A stretch of 64,000 bases of DNA from Lachnospiraceae bacterium (GTDB taxonomy: Bacteria; Bacillota; Clostridia; Lachnospirales; Lachnospiraceae), in NCBI GenBank assembly GCA_910575255.1, contig CAJTEM010000019.1, positions 1 through 64,000 on the forward strand, given 5' to 3'. The notes under the pieces were generated by a model that searched no databases, was not told the origin of the DNA, and saw only the letters and a program-made list of their open reading frames with translations. Made by a program: the position numbers and the translations under genes. This document shows, in pieces, positions 35,929 through 44,602 of this stretch. How positions within the stretch are numbered: the first letter of the stretch is position 1; the number at the start of each line of letters is the position of its first letter.

Positions 35929-37551
35929 TTATCTTTCTGACGGAGCGGTGTCTGTGTCCGCGCTGTCAGGGGTATGTACGACCGGGGGCTTTGCCTCGGA
36001 CTCTGTGCTAGGAAGGCCTGAGAAATTCAGGTTGCGTGTTACCTTGGCATCATAGGTCTGGGCCTTGAGGATCTCGCGGAAATCCACGCCGGTAGCCTCG
36101 GACATGGTGTCAAAGACTTGCTGCATAACGGTAGCGGCATTGCCTGAAACCTGACTGATACCGGAACCGGAATCCCCGCCTCCGCCGTAGATATTGACCT
36201 TGCTGATACTGGACAGAGGCTTGGCGATCTCGGCGGCCATCTGAGGCATAATGCTTAATAGCATCTCAAGGATAGCAGCATTATCGTATTTGGAATAGGC
36301 CTCGGCCTTCTTTTCCATACCTTCTGCTTCTGCGAGCGCTTTGGCCTGAATAGAAGCAGCCTCTGCTTCTCCCTTGGCACGGATACCGGTCGCTTCCTGC
36401 TCAGCGGCAAAACGAGCGGCCTCTGCCTTGGCTTTGGTTGCCTCTGCCTCGGCAACGGCTTTAGCTTTCATGGCGTCTGCTTCTGCCTGCGCTTTGGCCT
36501 TCATGGCTTCGGCTTCTTTTTCCTGTTCATACTTTTTGGCTTCTGCTTCTCGCTGGCGCTTGGCAAGGATTGCAGCCGCTTCCTGCTCTACCTTATAGCG
36601 TTCGGCGTCAGCCTTTTTGTTGATCTCTGCTTCTAAAAACTGCTGTTGGATGGCAACTTGCTGCTTGCGCAGCTCAGCTTCTCTCTCAGCTTTGGCAATC
36701 TGGGCATTGACAGTTGCCGTCTGAATGGTCTTCTGCTGTTCCTGCTTTTGAATCTCGTAGGCGGCATCCGCCTCGGCCTTTTTGGTATCAGCGTTTTTCT
36801 GCAGCTCGGACTTTTTGATGGCCAGTTCATTATTCTTCTGAGCAATCTCAGTCTGGGCAATCACTCGGGCATCATTGGCAGATTTGTCTGCTTCTGCCTG
36901 CGCGATGGCAATGTCTCTGTCTGCCTGTGCTTTGGCGATGGCAGCGTCCTTCTTGATACGGGAGGTATTGTCTGCACCGAGATCCTTGATGAGGCCGTTC
37001 TCGTCTGTTACGTTCTGAATATTGCAGGAGAGAATCTCAATCCCCAGCTTATCCATATCCTTGGATGCCTTGGACATTACCTGGTCAGAGAAAGAATCAC
37101 GGTCAGTGTTGATCTCTTTCAAAGAAAGGGTGCCGATGATTTCACGCATATTACCCTGCAGAGAATCCTGAAGATCCATAGTGATATCAACGGCCTTTTT
37201 ATTCAGAAAGTTCTTGGCTGCCAGCTTAATGCCGTCAGCGGTGGGAGAGATCCGTACCTTGGCAACTGCGTCTACATTGACATTGATAAAATCGTTGGTG
37301 GGGACGGATTGCTCCGTCTTGATATCAACGGTCATCTGTCCCAGATAAAGGCGGTCCAAGCGTTCCAGATAGGGTATCTTGATACCAGCGCGACCGACCA
37401 GAACCCGGGAGTCCCTTTTCAGTCCGGAGATGATGTAAGCCTGATCCGGCGGAGCCTTCACATAGCCGCTAAACAGGATTAGCAGGAAAATAACCACCAC
37501 GGCACCAACGGCAAGGATCGAGACAGGAGAGTGAGCAAATGAGTTGAGCAT
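35929..37551 (-). CDS. Flotillin-like SPFH membrane protein
   Basis: A 540-residue protein. Residues 10-28 form one hydrophobic anchor, followed by an SPFH/band-7 domain to about residue 190. A long Ala/Glu/Lys-rich coiled coil follows (repeats of the type AEADAMKAKA) to about residue 410, then a conserved end and an acidic, disordered tail. Flotillins of this type (FloT/YuaG) organise membrane microdomains. The neighbours do not suggest a specific partner and there is no NfeD gene beside it. AAAGGAG lies six bases before the ATG, and a TATAAT lies upstream. Confidence 0.93.
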   Translation of the reverse strand: MLNSFAHSPVSILAVGAVVVIFLLILFSGYVKAPPDQAYIISGLKRDSRVLVGRAGIKIPYLERLDRLYLGQMTVDIKTEQSVPTNDFINVNVDAVAKVRISPTADGIKLAAKNFLNKKAVDITMDLQDSLQGNMREIIGTLSLKEINTDRDSFSDQVMSKASKDMDKLGIEILSCNIQNVTDENGLIKDLGADNTSRIKKDAAIAKAQADRDIAIAQAEADKSANDARVIAQTEIAQKNNELAIKKSELQKNADTKKAEADAAYEIQKQEQQKTIQTATVNAQIAKAEREAELRKQQVAIQQQFLEAEINKKADAERYKVEQEAAAILAKRQREAEAKKYEQEKEAEAMKAKAQAEADAMKAKAVAEAEATKAKAEAARFAAEQEATGIRAKGEAEAASIQAKALAEAEGMEKKAEAYSKYDNAAILEMLLSIMPQMAAEIAKPLSSISKVNIYGGGGDSGSGISQVSGNAATVMQQVFDTMSEATGVDFREILKAQTYDAKVTRNLNFSGLPSTESEAKPPVVHTPDSADTDTAPSER

Positions 37552-37762
37552 AGTGTACTCCTTTCGTGAAAAAAGTTATGATTCAAATTATAGTCTATTC
37601 TATCGCTAATTATGAGAAAACGCAATAGCAGTACAGAAAATGTAAGAAAATTTTTATCGTTCATGGGGTGTTCTGAAGGGAACGCTCGGGAAAACTTTTT
37701 TCCGAGCTGCTATCCGTCGGCCTCAAATACAAGTACCTTTGAACTGTAACGAAAAATTCTGA

Positions 37763-37791
37763 TTGTAAGGAAACGGGCAGGGTGATAAAAT
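37763..37791 (+). promoter_or_regulatory. Promoter of the MmcQ/YjbR gene
   Basis: TTGTAA (37763-37768), 17 bases, TAAAAT (37786-37791), about 30 bases upstream of the start codon. The gap before it also holds a GCTCGG/CCGAGC hairpin near 37684-37708. Confidence 0.65.
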
Positions 37792-37827
37792 GGATAAAAG
37801 CCGGGAAGAGGCAGGAGGGAGCGCGAG

Positions 37828-38199
37828 ATGGACAGAGAGAGGGCATTTGTCTGGATAAAGAAAAAATATGGCATTGAACCGGATTATCCCTGGAACGACG
37901 ATAACGCAGTGCTGCGGCATCCGGAGAACAGAAAGTGGTTTGCCGTTGTCTTAAGGGTAGGTCGGGATAAGCTGGGGTTGCCAGGGGAGGGCCTGGCAGA
38001 TGTGATCAATGTAAAATGTGAGCCGGTTCTGATCGGCTCGCTGCGCACACAGCCAGGGTTTCATCCGGCTTACCATATGAATAAGGATCGGTGGATCAGC
38101 ATTCGTCTGGACGGAAGTGTGCCGGAAGATCAGATGAAAAATCTTATTGGTTTGAGCTATGATATGACTATGCCAAAGAAAAAGAGGAAAAATGAGTAA
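37828..38199 (+). CDS. MmcQ/YjbR-family protein
   Basis: A 123-residue protein of the CyaY-like-fold YjbR family, recognisable from the DNAVLRHPENRKWFAVV segment, VINVKCEP and FHPAYHMNKDRWISIRLDG. Members are annotated as DNA-binding or of unknown function; some are found near mitomycin resistance or transcription genes. Single gene with its own promoter. Confidence 0.9.
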   Translation: MDRERAFVWIKKKYGIEPDYPWNDDNAVLRHPENRKWFAVVLRVGRDKLGLPGEGLADVINVKCEPVLIGSLRTQPGFHPAYHMNKDRWISIRLDGSVPEDQMKNLIGLSYDMTMPKKKRKNE

Positions 38200-38327
38200 A
38201 TATATTGAAAATTCTGAAAAATTAGAACAAATTATGAGCATTAACAGGAGAAAATGTTTTAATTATTTGAATTAATGCTTACAATATAGAAAATAGCAAA
38301 AAACATTAAAAAATATAAATAAAAGTA

Positions 38328-38356
38328 TTGACAAAATATGGGTTATCTGCTATGAT
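38328..38356 (+). promoter_or_regulatory. Promoter of the long non-coding RNA candidate
   Basis: TTGACA (38328-38333), 17 bases, TATGAT (38351-38356), in an AT-rich tract; no convincing open reading frame follows. Confidence 0.8.
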
Positions 38357-38362
38357 TAATAC

Positions 38363-38889
38363 AACAAAACAAGAGAGAACAAGTCAGAGGATAAGAATAA
38401 TCCTCACAAGAGAGCATCCATCGTAAGGATAATCTCAAAAATCTAAGCAAAGGAGGTACGGACCACCGAAGACGTAAATTTTGTTTCTGCTGTCGGGTTT
38501 GACAGACAGGAACGCAGGACAGCGAATCTGTGAGGCAAGACACCGAAGAGAAGAGAGACATCCAGAACATACATTATCAAAAACTGAAAAGAATCGGTTT
38601 CGTTATATGACGAGAAAGTATAGGGAAGACGATAGATTTCAGAATCGGATAATAGGGAAAAGGAAAGTGAAATGGACGGAAGATCGGAGAGGTGAGGCTG
38701 CCGAAGCAGAGGGAATAACTTCATATAGAGTACATAGGGATATGTACAGAGAGCAGCGGAAGGCGTAAAGAAGCTCGCTGCAGGAAAAGTAAGAGAAAAG
38801 AGAGGTACAATCCAGTGGACAACGTGCATTGAAGCCGGATATCAACAGAGGGAATGATGGTTGATATCCGGCTTACTCATTGCTTTTTT
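38363..38889 (+). ncRNA. Long orphan structured RNA candidate (about 525 nt)
   Basis: A region of about 700 bases without a credible gene. It has a strong promoter at one end and a hairpin plus T-run at the other. The RNA is purine-rich and has repeated local hairpins: GAGGAT/ATCCTC near 38390, GGT-ACGG-ACC inside GGAGGTACGGACCACC near 38455-38470, CTGTC/GACAG near 38490, GTACAT/ATGTAC near 38740 and GCAGCG/CGCTGC near 38755-38785. One 95-codon frame starting TTG at 38481 is rich in Arg, Glu and Lys and shows no family resemblance. It is not tmRNA, RNase P RNA or SRP RNA by eye. Confidence 0.6.
38832..38889 (+). terminator. Terminator of the long RNA candidate
   Basis: AAGCCGGATATCAAC / GTTGATATCCGGCTT, a perfect 15-bp stem, with a small basal extension and TTTTTT nine bases further on. 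Confidence 0.65.
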
Positions 38890-38899
38890 GCGATGACAG

Positions 38900-39826
38900 T
38901 CAAAGTCCTGTGAGATCGAAAGGCGGCGTATATTCTTCCTTAGCGCTGTTTTTTTGCTGAAGGAAACCCTGATCCAGGCCAAGCTCCAGGGCAGTGTCTA
39001 CGACCTTTTGGTATTCATAAGAGGTAATGCGGCGGTTCAGTTCCGGATATTGGCTGCTTTGGCAGATGGGGGTGTACTGGCTCAGAAGGCTGATATAATA
39101 TTGGCCTTTGGGAAGAGATTCAGCCATCCAATGAAGCAGGAGGAGAGAGTCCTCTTTGTGCCCGGGCAGTACCAGGTGTCGGATAATGACGCCGCGGTCC
39201 ATGAGCGGGGACGGGCAGTCCTCCTCAATATGGAAATGAGGAGCTCCTGTCTGAAGAATCATCTGCAAAACAGCCTTGGAAGCCACTGCAAAATAGTCGG
39301 CAGCGCCGGAGTAGCGCCGGGATAAATCCGTGTCATAATATTTCAGGTCAGGGAGCCAAATATCCACATAGTCTTTTAATGCCAGTACGACCTCTTTTCG
39401 CTCATATCCTCCACAGTTATAGACTACGGGAATCTGCAGCCGGTGACGGACGAGATCCAGAGCAGAAAGGATCAGGGGAAGATACTGGGTGGGGGTGACC
39501 AGATTGATATTGTGCGCACCCTCCTGCTGCAGACGCAGGAAAATATCGGACAGCCGCCGCGGGCTTAGATCCTTTCCTGCGTACTCGTGGCTGATGGCAT
39601 GATTCTGGCAGAAGCAGCAGCACAGGGTGCAGCCGCTGAAAAATATGGCTCCGCTGCCCCGGCTTCCGCTGATACAGGGCTCTTCCCAGTGATGCAGCGC
39701 GGCCCGTGCCGCCCGAATCCCGGCAGAGCATCTGCAGAATCCCACATTCACGCTGCGGTTTACCCCGCATTTCCTCGGACAAAGCTGGCAATTTTGAAGA
39801 TCAGAAAGCTCAGAAAGTACTGTCAT
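38900..39826 (-). CDS. Radical SAM protein, pyruvate-formate-lyase-activating-enzyme-like
   Basis: A 308-residue protein with the radical-SAM cluster site CTLCCCFC (CxxxCxxC) near residue 70 and an N-terminal cysteine group CQLCPRKC...GFCRC that could hold a second metal or cluster. It resembles stand-alone PflA-like proteins (AmmeMemoRadiSam relatives) whose substrates are unknown. Start MTVLSELSDLQ follows a GAGGAGG site 11 bases upstream; the longer frame upstream runs through the MITE-like repeat and is not coding. Convergent with the long RNA candidate. Confidence 0.85.
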   Translation of the reverse strand: MTVLSELSDLQNCQLCPRKCGVNRSVNVGFCRCSAGIRAARAALHHWEEPCISGSRGSGAIFFSGCTLCCCFCQNHAISHEYAGKDLSPRRLSDIFLRLQQEGAHNINLVTPTQYLPLILSALDLVRHRLQIPVVYNCGGYERKEVVLALKDYVDIWLPDLKYYDTDLSRRYSGAADYFAVASKAVLQMILQTGAPHFHIEEDCPSPLMDRGVIIRHLVLPGHKEDSLLLLHWMAESLPKGQYYISLLSQYTPICQSSQYPELNRRITSYEYQKVVDTALELGLDQGFLQQKNSAKEEYTPPFDLTGL

Positions 39827-39934
39827 AGGATTACCATCCTCCTCTCTTTCAGGCATCTCCTCCGAATAAAGCCATGCCGATTCCCCGTACCCCGGGAAAC
39901 CGGCATGGAGGATCTTATGAGATCCCCCATGAAC

Positions 39935-40243
39935 CAATGTCAGTAAGTTAAGGAACCGCGAAGCACAGCCAAGGAAACGGGGAGAGCAGCCGCCGGAAAT
40001 GGTCTGCAGATTTTGACTTTGCAGAGATTTAGAAGTCCTTAAATCCCTGAATTTTGTGTTGAAGCGAAAATCCACACTGTCTGAGCGAAGCGAGTTTGTG
40101 GATTTTCGCTTCGTTCTTAACAAAAATCAGGGATTTTAGGAATTCTTAATCTCGAAACCGGAAAAATCCGCAGACCATTTCCGACGGCTGCTCTCCCCGT
40201 TTCCTTGGCGTACCTCTTGGAACAGCTTAACTAACTGACACTG
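39935..40243 (+). repeat. MITE-like palindromic element, copy C
   Basis: A 309-bp element with ends CAATGTCAGTAAGTTAAG and CTTAACTAACTGACACTG, closely similar to copy B throughout. No perfect target duplication was found. It lies between the radical-SAM gene and 6S RNA. Confidence 0.85.
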
Positions 40244-40297
40244 CCAAGAAACAGTAACAGCGTACCACATTTTTTTCAGGATGGCAAGAAAAGGAAC

Positions 40298-40326
40298 TTG
40301 AAAAACTTTTTCATCTGTTGTATAAT
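40298..40326 (+). promoter_or_regulatory. Promoter of 6S RNA
   Basis: TTGAAA (40298-40303), 17 bases, TATAAT (40321-40326). Confidence 0.85.
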
Positions 40327-40333
40327 CATTCCC

Positions 40334-40531
40334 ATAAGAGAACAGAGAGTAATTCCTGGGAATGCTCGACAACCTTACCAATTTTGAACCTACATCTGTG
40401 ACACAGGGATTCCAATATTTGTAAGTGGATGTCAGGCCTCCGGCGAGTGGAAGGCAGAAGCTTACGTGAGGTTGCCCACCTAGCAACGGCTAGGAGTCAA
40501 TAAGTAAGACCGGCATTTCTGGGATTACAAA
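40334..40531 (+). ncRNA. ssrS: 6S RNA
   Basis: A roughly 198-base RNA that would imitate an open promoter and hold sigma-A RNA polymerase. The 5' part GTAATTCCTGGGAATGC and the 3' part GCATTTCTGGGATTAC pair as the closing stem, and the ends match the general 6S pattern of CUCUGAGAUGUUCG and GGCAUCUCGGAGAUU in E. coli. A large internal region between them fits the central bubble. Strong promoter and terminator bracket it and no gene is encoded. Confidence 0.82.
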
Positions 40532-40536
40532 AGAAG

Positions 40537-40568
40537 AAAGCAGCGAGAAATCGCTGCTTTATCTTTTT
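40537..40568 (+). terminator. 6S RNA terminator
   Basis: AAAGCAGCGA / TCGCTGCTTT stem then ATCTTTTT. Confidence 0.85.
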
Positions 40569-40656
40569 GCCGATTTGTGGTAATCTATAGACAAGTTTGG
40601 GAATACTGATAGAAAACGAGACAGGATCCGATTTTAACAAGGAAAGAGGAAATATT

Positions 40657-41898
40657 ATGAAAAACGAGAAATATCAACGGTATATCTACTGGGGAGTGAC
40701 TGCCTTTATTGTGTTGTCGCTGCTGATTGGACTCATCTTTTTTATCATTAAGATTGAGCAGGTCAGAGAGACTTTCCGCGTATTTTTCCGGATTCTGGCG
40801 CCGATTACCTATGGCGCAGTGATGGCCTATCTGATGGCGCCGATCTATAATCATGTGAGGGAAGCGGTTGTTGCCGGCGCAAAGGGAGAGAGCAGGAGAG
40901 GTCGGGAAAGTCTGGGAAGCTTTCTTGCGACTCTGGTGAGTGTAGTGGTACTGGTGGCAGTGGTGACCGGGCTGATTTCCATGCTGATTCCGCAGCTGTG
41001 GGAAAGTGTCCGGGGGATCATAGAAGCTCTTCCCACCAGTATTTATAATCTGCAGCTCTGGCTGGAGCAGCTGCTGGCCGATAATCAGGATCTGGAGGCT
41101 ATCGTTCTCGAATATTATGGCATGGCGGTATCACAGCTGCAGAACTGGCTGAGTACGAATGTAATTCCCACCATGGATGCCAGGATTTATGGGCTGATCA
41201 GCGGTTTGTCCAGCGGGATTTTCAGTGTTATCAATGCCCTGAAGAATATCCTGATCGGTATCATTGTGATGGTGTATTTGCTGAATATGAAGGAGAAGCT
41301 CCTGACCCAGGTGAAAATGATTCTGTATGGGGTATTCCCGCTAAAGATTGCGAATAAAGTGTTGGAGGAGGGACGATATGTACACCAGGTGTTCGGCGGG
41401 TTTATCATCGGGAAACTGGTAGATTCCCTGATTATCGGGATTCTCTGCTTTGTGTTGCTGAATTTTATGAAGATGCCTTATGTGCTGCTGGTGAGTGTGA
41501 TCGTGGGGGTGACGAATGTGATTCCCTTCTTCGGTCCATTTATCGGGGCGATTCCCAGTGCCTTTTTGATTCTTTTGGTCAGTCCGATCAAATGCTTCTG
41601 GTTTCTGGGATTTATCCTGCTGCTGCAGCAGTTTGACGGCAATATTCTGGGACCAAAGATCCTGGGCAATTCCACCGGCCTGTCGAGCTTTTGGGTACTG
41701 TTTTCCATTCTGCTGTTCGGCGGTCTGTTCGGCTTTGTCGGCATGATTATCGGGGTGCCTACATTTGCGGTATTTTACAAGTTGGTGCGGGAGCTGGTAA
41801 CCTGGCTGCTAAAAAGGCGGCAGCTTTCGGCGGATATTGAGCATTATGGAAGGCTGGATTATATCGATGAGGAGAGCAAAACCTATATTGAAAAATAA
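40657..41898 (+). CDS. AI-2E-family (PerM/TqsA-type) membrane permease
   Basis: A 413-residue membrane protein with seven to eight hydrophobic segments and the family's conserved C-terminal region GVTNVIPFFGPFIGAIPSA and FDGNILGPKILG. Members export autoinducer-2, sodium/protons or other small solutes; the substrate cannot be told from sequence. Start MKNEKYQRY has AGAGGA six bases upstream. Its end overlaps the next gene by about 30 bases. Confidence 0.92.
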   Translation: MKNEKYQRYIYWGVTAFIVLSLLIGLIFFIIKIEQVRETFRVFFRILAPITYGAVMAYLMAPIYNHVREAVVAGAKGESRRGRESLGSFLATLVSVVVLVAVVTGLISMLIPQLWESVRGIIEALPTSIYNLQLWLEQLLADNQDLEAIVLEYYGMAVSQLQNWLSTNVIPTMDARIYGLISGLSSGIFSVINALKNILIGIIVMVYLLNMKEKLLTQVKMILYGVFPLKIANKVLEEGRYVHQVFGGFIIGKLVDSLIIGILCFVLLNFMKMPYVLLVSVIVGVTNVIPFFGPFIGAIPSAFLILLVSPIKCFWFLGFILLLQQFDGNILGPKILGNSTGLSSFWVLFSILLFGGLFGFVGMIIGVPTFAVFYKLVRELVTWLLKRRQLSADIEHYGRLDYIDEESKTYIEK

Positions 41899-44170
41899 AA
41901 GACATCCGATCAGAAAGAAGGCATTGATCTGCTGGATGGTGATGATTCCGTTGCTGGTGACGGTGCTGATCGTGATTATTATCCGGCACGAGAAGGAAGG
42001 GGAAGGCATTCCCCGGGCACTGGCGGCGAAGTCCGTGGTTCTGGCATTGCAGTCGCCTGAGGAGCTGGCAGAGTGGCAAGATGGTTATAAGGCGTCCCAT
42101 TTCCCTGTCAAATCCCTGGAGGAATGGTATGTCCCTTACATGGACTATCTGTATGAATACGGTTTTCTGTCCGAAGAGGAGACTCCGGCGGATTCCGGGA
42201 CAGCAGAGGAAATGCTGACCTATCAGGAGGCATCTCGGATCGCCATGACATTTTCCCCGAAGCTGGGAGAACGGATTGCCGTGAACAAGAAAAACCGGAA
42301 TCAGCCGTATCCGGAGGAGCTCTGGTGGCTGTTCTATGATTCTCTTTTGCATTCCTTAGAACCGGCAAAGAAGGTGGAGAAAAAAAGCATCTGCGTCTAT
42401 GGTACATTGGAGAATGTACCGGGAACTCCGTCCTGGGTGGCGCACACCAGCATGGGAGAGGCAGGATTTGCCGGACTGGCTCTGGATCCTTATATTGATC
42501 ATGAGCTGGAGGTCTATGTGCGGGGCAATGAGATTATCCATGTGCTGACAGATAAGGGGCAGGAGGTCACTTATCGCAATGTGTGGCTGATTGACGGAGA
42601 CGAGGAAGGACTGCAGGTGTATGTGGGAGACATTGAGCGGCGGATCCCTTTTGCCGGAAAGTCTAAGAAGGTAGAGGAGTACATACATAATCTGGCGGAT
42701 ATTCGACTGGAGAACGGCAAGGTGACGAAGGTCTCGGTGAAAAAGGAACGGCTGACAGGGAAACTGCTTTCCGTGCGGGAGGATGCCGTGGAGATCGAGG
42801 GATACGGTCTCGTGCCGCTGGATGAGGAATATAAGGTATTAAAAACGTATGGCGGATTGGAACGTCTGACACTGGAGGATTTGCTGATCGGTTATGAGAT
42901 TCAGGAATTTGTGCCGGCGAACGGCAAGATCAGCGCAGTGCTGGTTGTGAGGGAGTTTGATGCTGAGACGATCCGGGTTCTGCTGATGACGGATAATTTT
43001 CAGGAGATTTATCATGATCAGGTGATATTGGATTGTGCATCCCCGCTCGTTGTTTCCTGGCAGGATCAGGAGCTTACTTTGGAAGCCGGGGAAGAGCTAA
43101 CCATTCTTCCGGGAGATAAGAGGCTTGCAGGGGGACGTATGACGGTTACGGCCGGGGAGGGGGAAGAGATTCGGGTCCGCTCTCTGAAGCGCTCCGGAGA
43201 GATGCCTTCCTATGGGGGGAGGCTGGAGATTGTGGATTCCGGGGAGGGGCTGGTGCTGATCAATGAGCTTTATTTAGAGGATTATCTGAAAAAGGTGATT
43301 CCCAGCGAGATGCCGCCTGCCTATGAAAAAGAGGCGCTGAAGGCGCAGGCAGTTTGTGCCAGAACTTATGCCTATATGCAGATTCAGAGTAATACCTACC
43401 GTGAGTATGGCGCCCATGTGGATGACAGTACGAATTTTCAGGTGTATAACAATATGGGTACGGATGCCCGAACCGCGGCAGCGGTGGAGGAGACGTATGG
43501 AAAGATGCTGCTCTATGAGGGCAGTCCGATTACCACCTATTATTTTTCCACCTCCTGTGGGACAACAGCAGACAGCAGTGTGTGGGGAAGCGATCCGGAA
43601 CTGACTCCTTATCTGAAGAGGGTGACATTGCAGCCGGGCCGGCGAACCGTGAATCTGAGCTCGAACGATGATTTTGCGGCATTTATCAAAAGAATGGATT
43701 ATCCGGCCTATGATTCTTCCTTTCCTTTTTATCGTTGGAATGTGACGGTAGGAGCAGACGTTCTTACAGCGAATATCGGAGGGGTAGGGAATGTGGAAGC
43801 TTTGCAGGTTACAGAGCGGGGAGCCAGCGGCGTGGCACAGTCTTTGCTGGTGAAAGGAAGCGACGGGGAGAAGGTTATATCCGGACAGGATCGGATCCGG
43901 GCGGCCTTAGGAGATGAAAGTCTGACGATTCACCGCAAGGACGGAGGGACGACAACCGGCTGGACTTCTCTTCCCAGTGGATTTCTCACGATCGAAGCAG
44001 CAGGAAAGGACAGCAACGGGGTGCAGCTTTTCCGGATCTATGGCGGCGGCTACGGACATGGGGTGGGAATGAGCCAGAACGGAGCCCAGGGGATGGCAAA
44101 GGAAGGGATGGGCTATGAGGAAATCCTTCGGTTTTTCTATGACGGGGTGACGATAGAGACACTGAAATAG
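41867..44170 (+). CDS. SpoIID/LytB-domain cell-wall protein
   Basis: A 767-residue protein with a short basic N-terminus, one membrane anchor (ICWMVMIPLLVTVLIVIII) and a long extracellular part. The SpoIID/LytB domain at the C-terminal half shows VIPSEMPPAYEKEALKAQAV, YFSTSCGTTADS and GYGHGVGMSQNGAQGMA, as in the lytic transglycosylase SpoIID. The middle part (about residues 60-430) is unassigned. SpoIID itself is a sporulation protein of about 340 residues, so this larger form may act in vegetative wall turnover. Start codon uncertain: ATG at 41867 chosen; it overlaps the upstream gene. Confidence 0.85.
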   Translation: MRRAKPILKNKRHPIRKKALICWMVMIPLLVTVLIVIIIRHEKEGEGIPRALAAKSVVLALQSPEELAEWQDGYKASHFPVKSLEEWYVPYMDYLYEYGFLSEEETPADSGTAEEMLTYQEASRIAMTFSPKLGERIAVNKKNRNQPYPEELWWLFYDSLLHSLEPAKKVEKKSICVYGTLENVPGTPSWVAHTSMGEAGFAGLALDPYIDHELEVYVRGNEIIHVLTDKGQEVTYRNVWLIDGDEEGLQVYVGDIERRIPFAGKSKKVEEYIHNLADIRLENGKVTKVSVKKERLTGKLLSVREDAVEIEGYGLVPLDEEYKVLKTYGGLERLTLEDLLIGYEIQEFVPANGKISAVLVVREFDAETIRVLLMTDNFQEIYHDQVILDCASPLVVSWQDQELTLEAGEELTILPGDKRLAGGRMTVTAGEGEEIRVRSLKRSGEMPSYGGRLEIVDSGEGLVLINELYLEDYLKKVIPSEMPPAYEKEALKAQAVCARTYAYMQIQSNTYREYGAHVDDSTNFQVYNNMGTDARTAAAVEETYGKMLLYEGSPITTYYFSTSCGTTADSSVWGSDPELTPYLKRVTLQPGRRTVNLSSNDDFAAFIKRMDYPAYDSSFPFYRWNVTVGADVLTANIGGVGNVEALQVTERGASGVAQSLLVKGSDGEKVISGQDRIRAALGDESLTIHRKDGGTTTGWTSLPSGFLTIEAAGKDSNGVQLFRIYGGGYGHGVGMSQNGAQGMAKEGMGYEEILRFFYDGVTIETLK

Positions 44171-44244
44171 AGAAAAAGGAAGGAATGAATGAAGACCGTT
44201 TCTGTTTCAGAGAGGCAAAGAAGGCGGCACGAAAGAAAGATGCA

Positions 44245-44285
44245 CGAAAAAACCGGCTCCGATACGCCATTGCATCGGAGCCGGT
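44245..44285 (-). terminator. Terminator hairpin pointing left of the type VII cassette
   Basis: On the minus strand ACCGGCTCCGAT / ATCGGAGCCGGT is a perfect 12-bp stem followed by TTTTTTC. No minus-strand gene ends here, which makes its direction odd. Confidence 0.65.
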
Positions 44286-44310
44286 CAAAAAGGGGAGGAT
44301 AAGTATTTCT
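44278..44310 (-). repeat. 33-bp inverted repeat, left arm
   Basis: A perfect 33-base match, in opposite orientation, to 47636-47668. On the minus strand it starts AGAAATACTTATCC and ends GACCGGCTC, the 5' arm of the hairpin above. It brackets the WXG100-lipase cassette. Confidence 0.9.
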
Positions 44311-44602
44311 ACTCTTCTATTATGAAAAAGAGCATCGATACATTTTCATTATCACCATCCTTCTTTGTTTTATACATCTTATTTTAAATTTTATTTTTCT
44401 CTCGAGGAAATATATGGTAAAATGTCGCCAGACATTATACCCGCGCCGGTTCGGTGTCACGCGAAGCGGGACAAAATACCGGGCCGAACCGTGCGCATCC
44501 CCCGGAGGGCAGCATGTTCGCAGGACATGGTATAATCGGAGACAAAGAGGAGAAGAGACAAATCAGGTTTGCCGCAGGCAACAGGAAAGAGGGGATGTTC
44601 AT

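Noticed and set aside
38481-38768. 95-codon frame in the gap before the radical-SAM gene
   Set aside because: Begins with TTG without a well-placed ribosome site, composition is Arg/Glu/Lys-heavy as expected for purine-rich DNA, and it crosses predicted RNA hairpins. Kept as a test for the RNA hypothesis.
39935-40123. N-terminal extension of the radical-SAM protein (about 99 codons)
   Set aside because: The extension reads through the MITE-like repeat and lacks a ribosome site; the start at 39826 has one and begins the conserved cysteine region.
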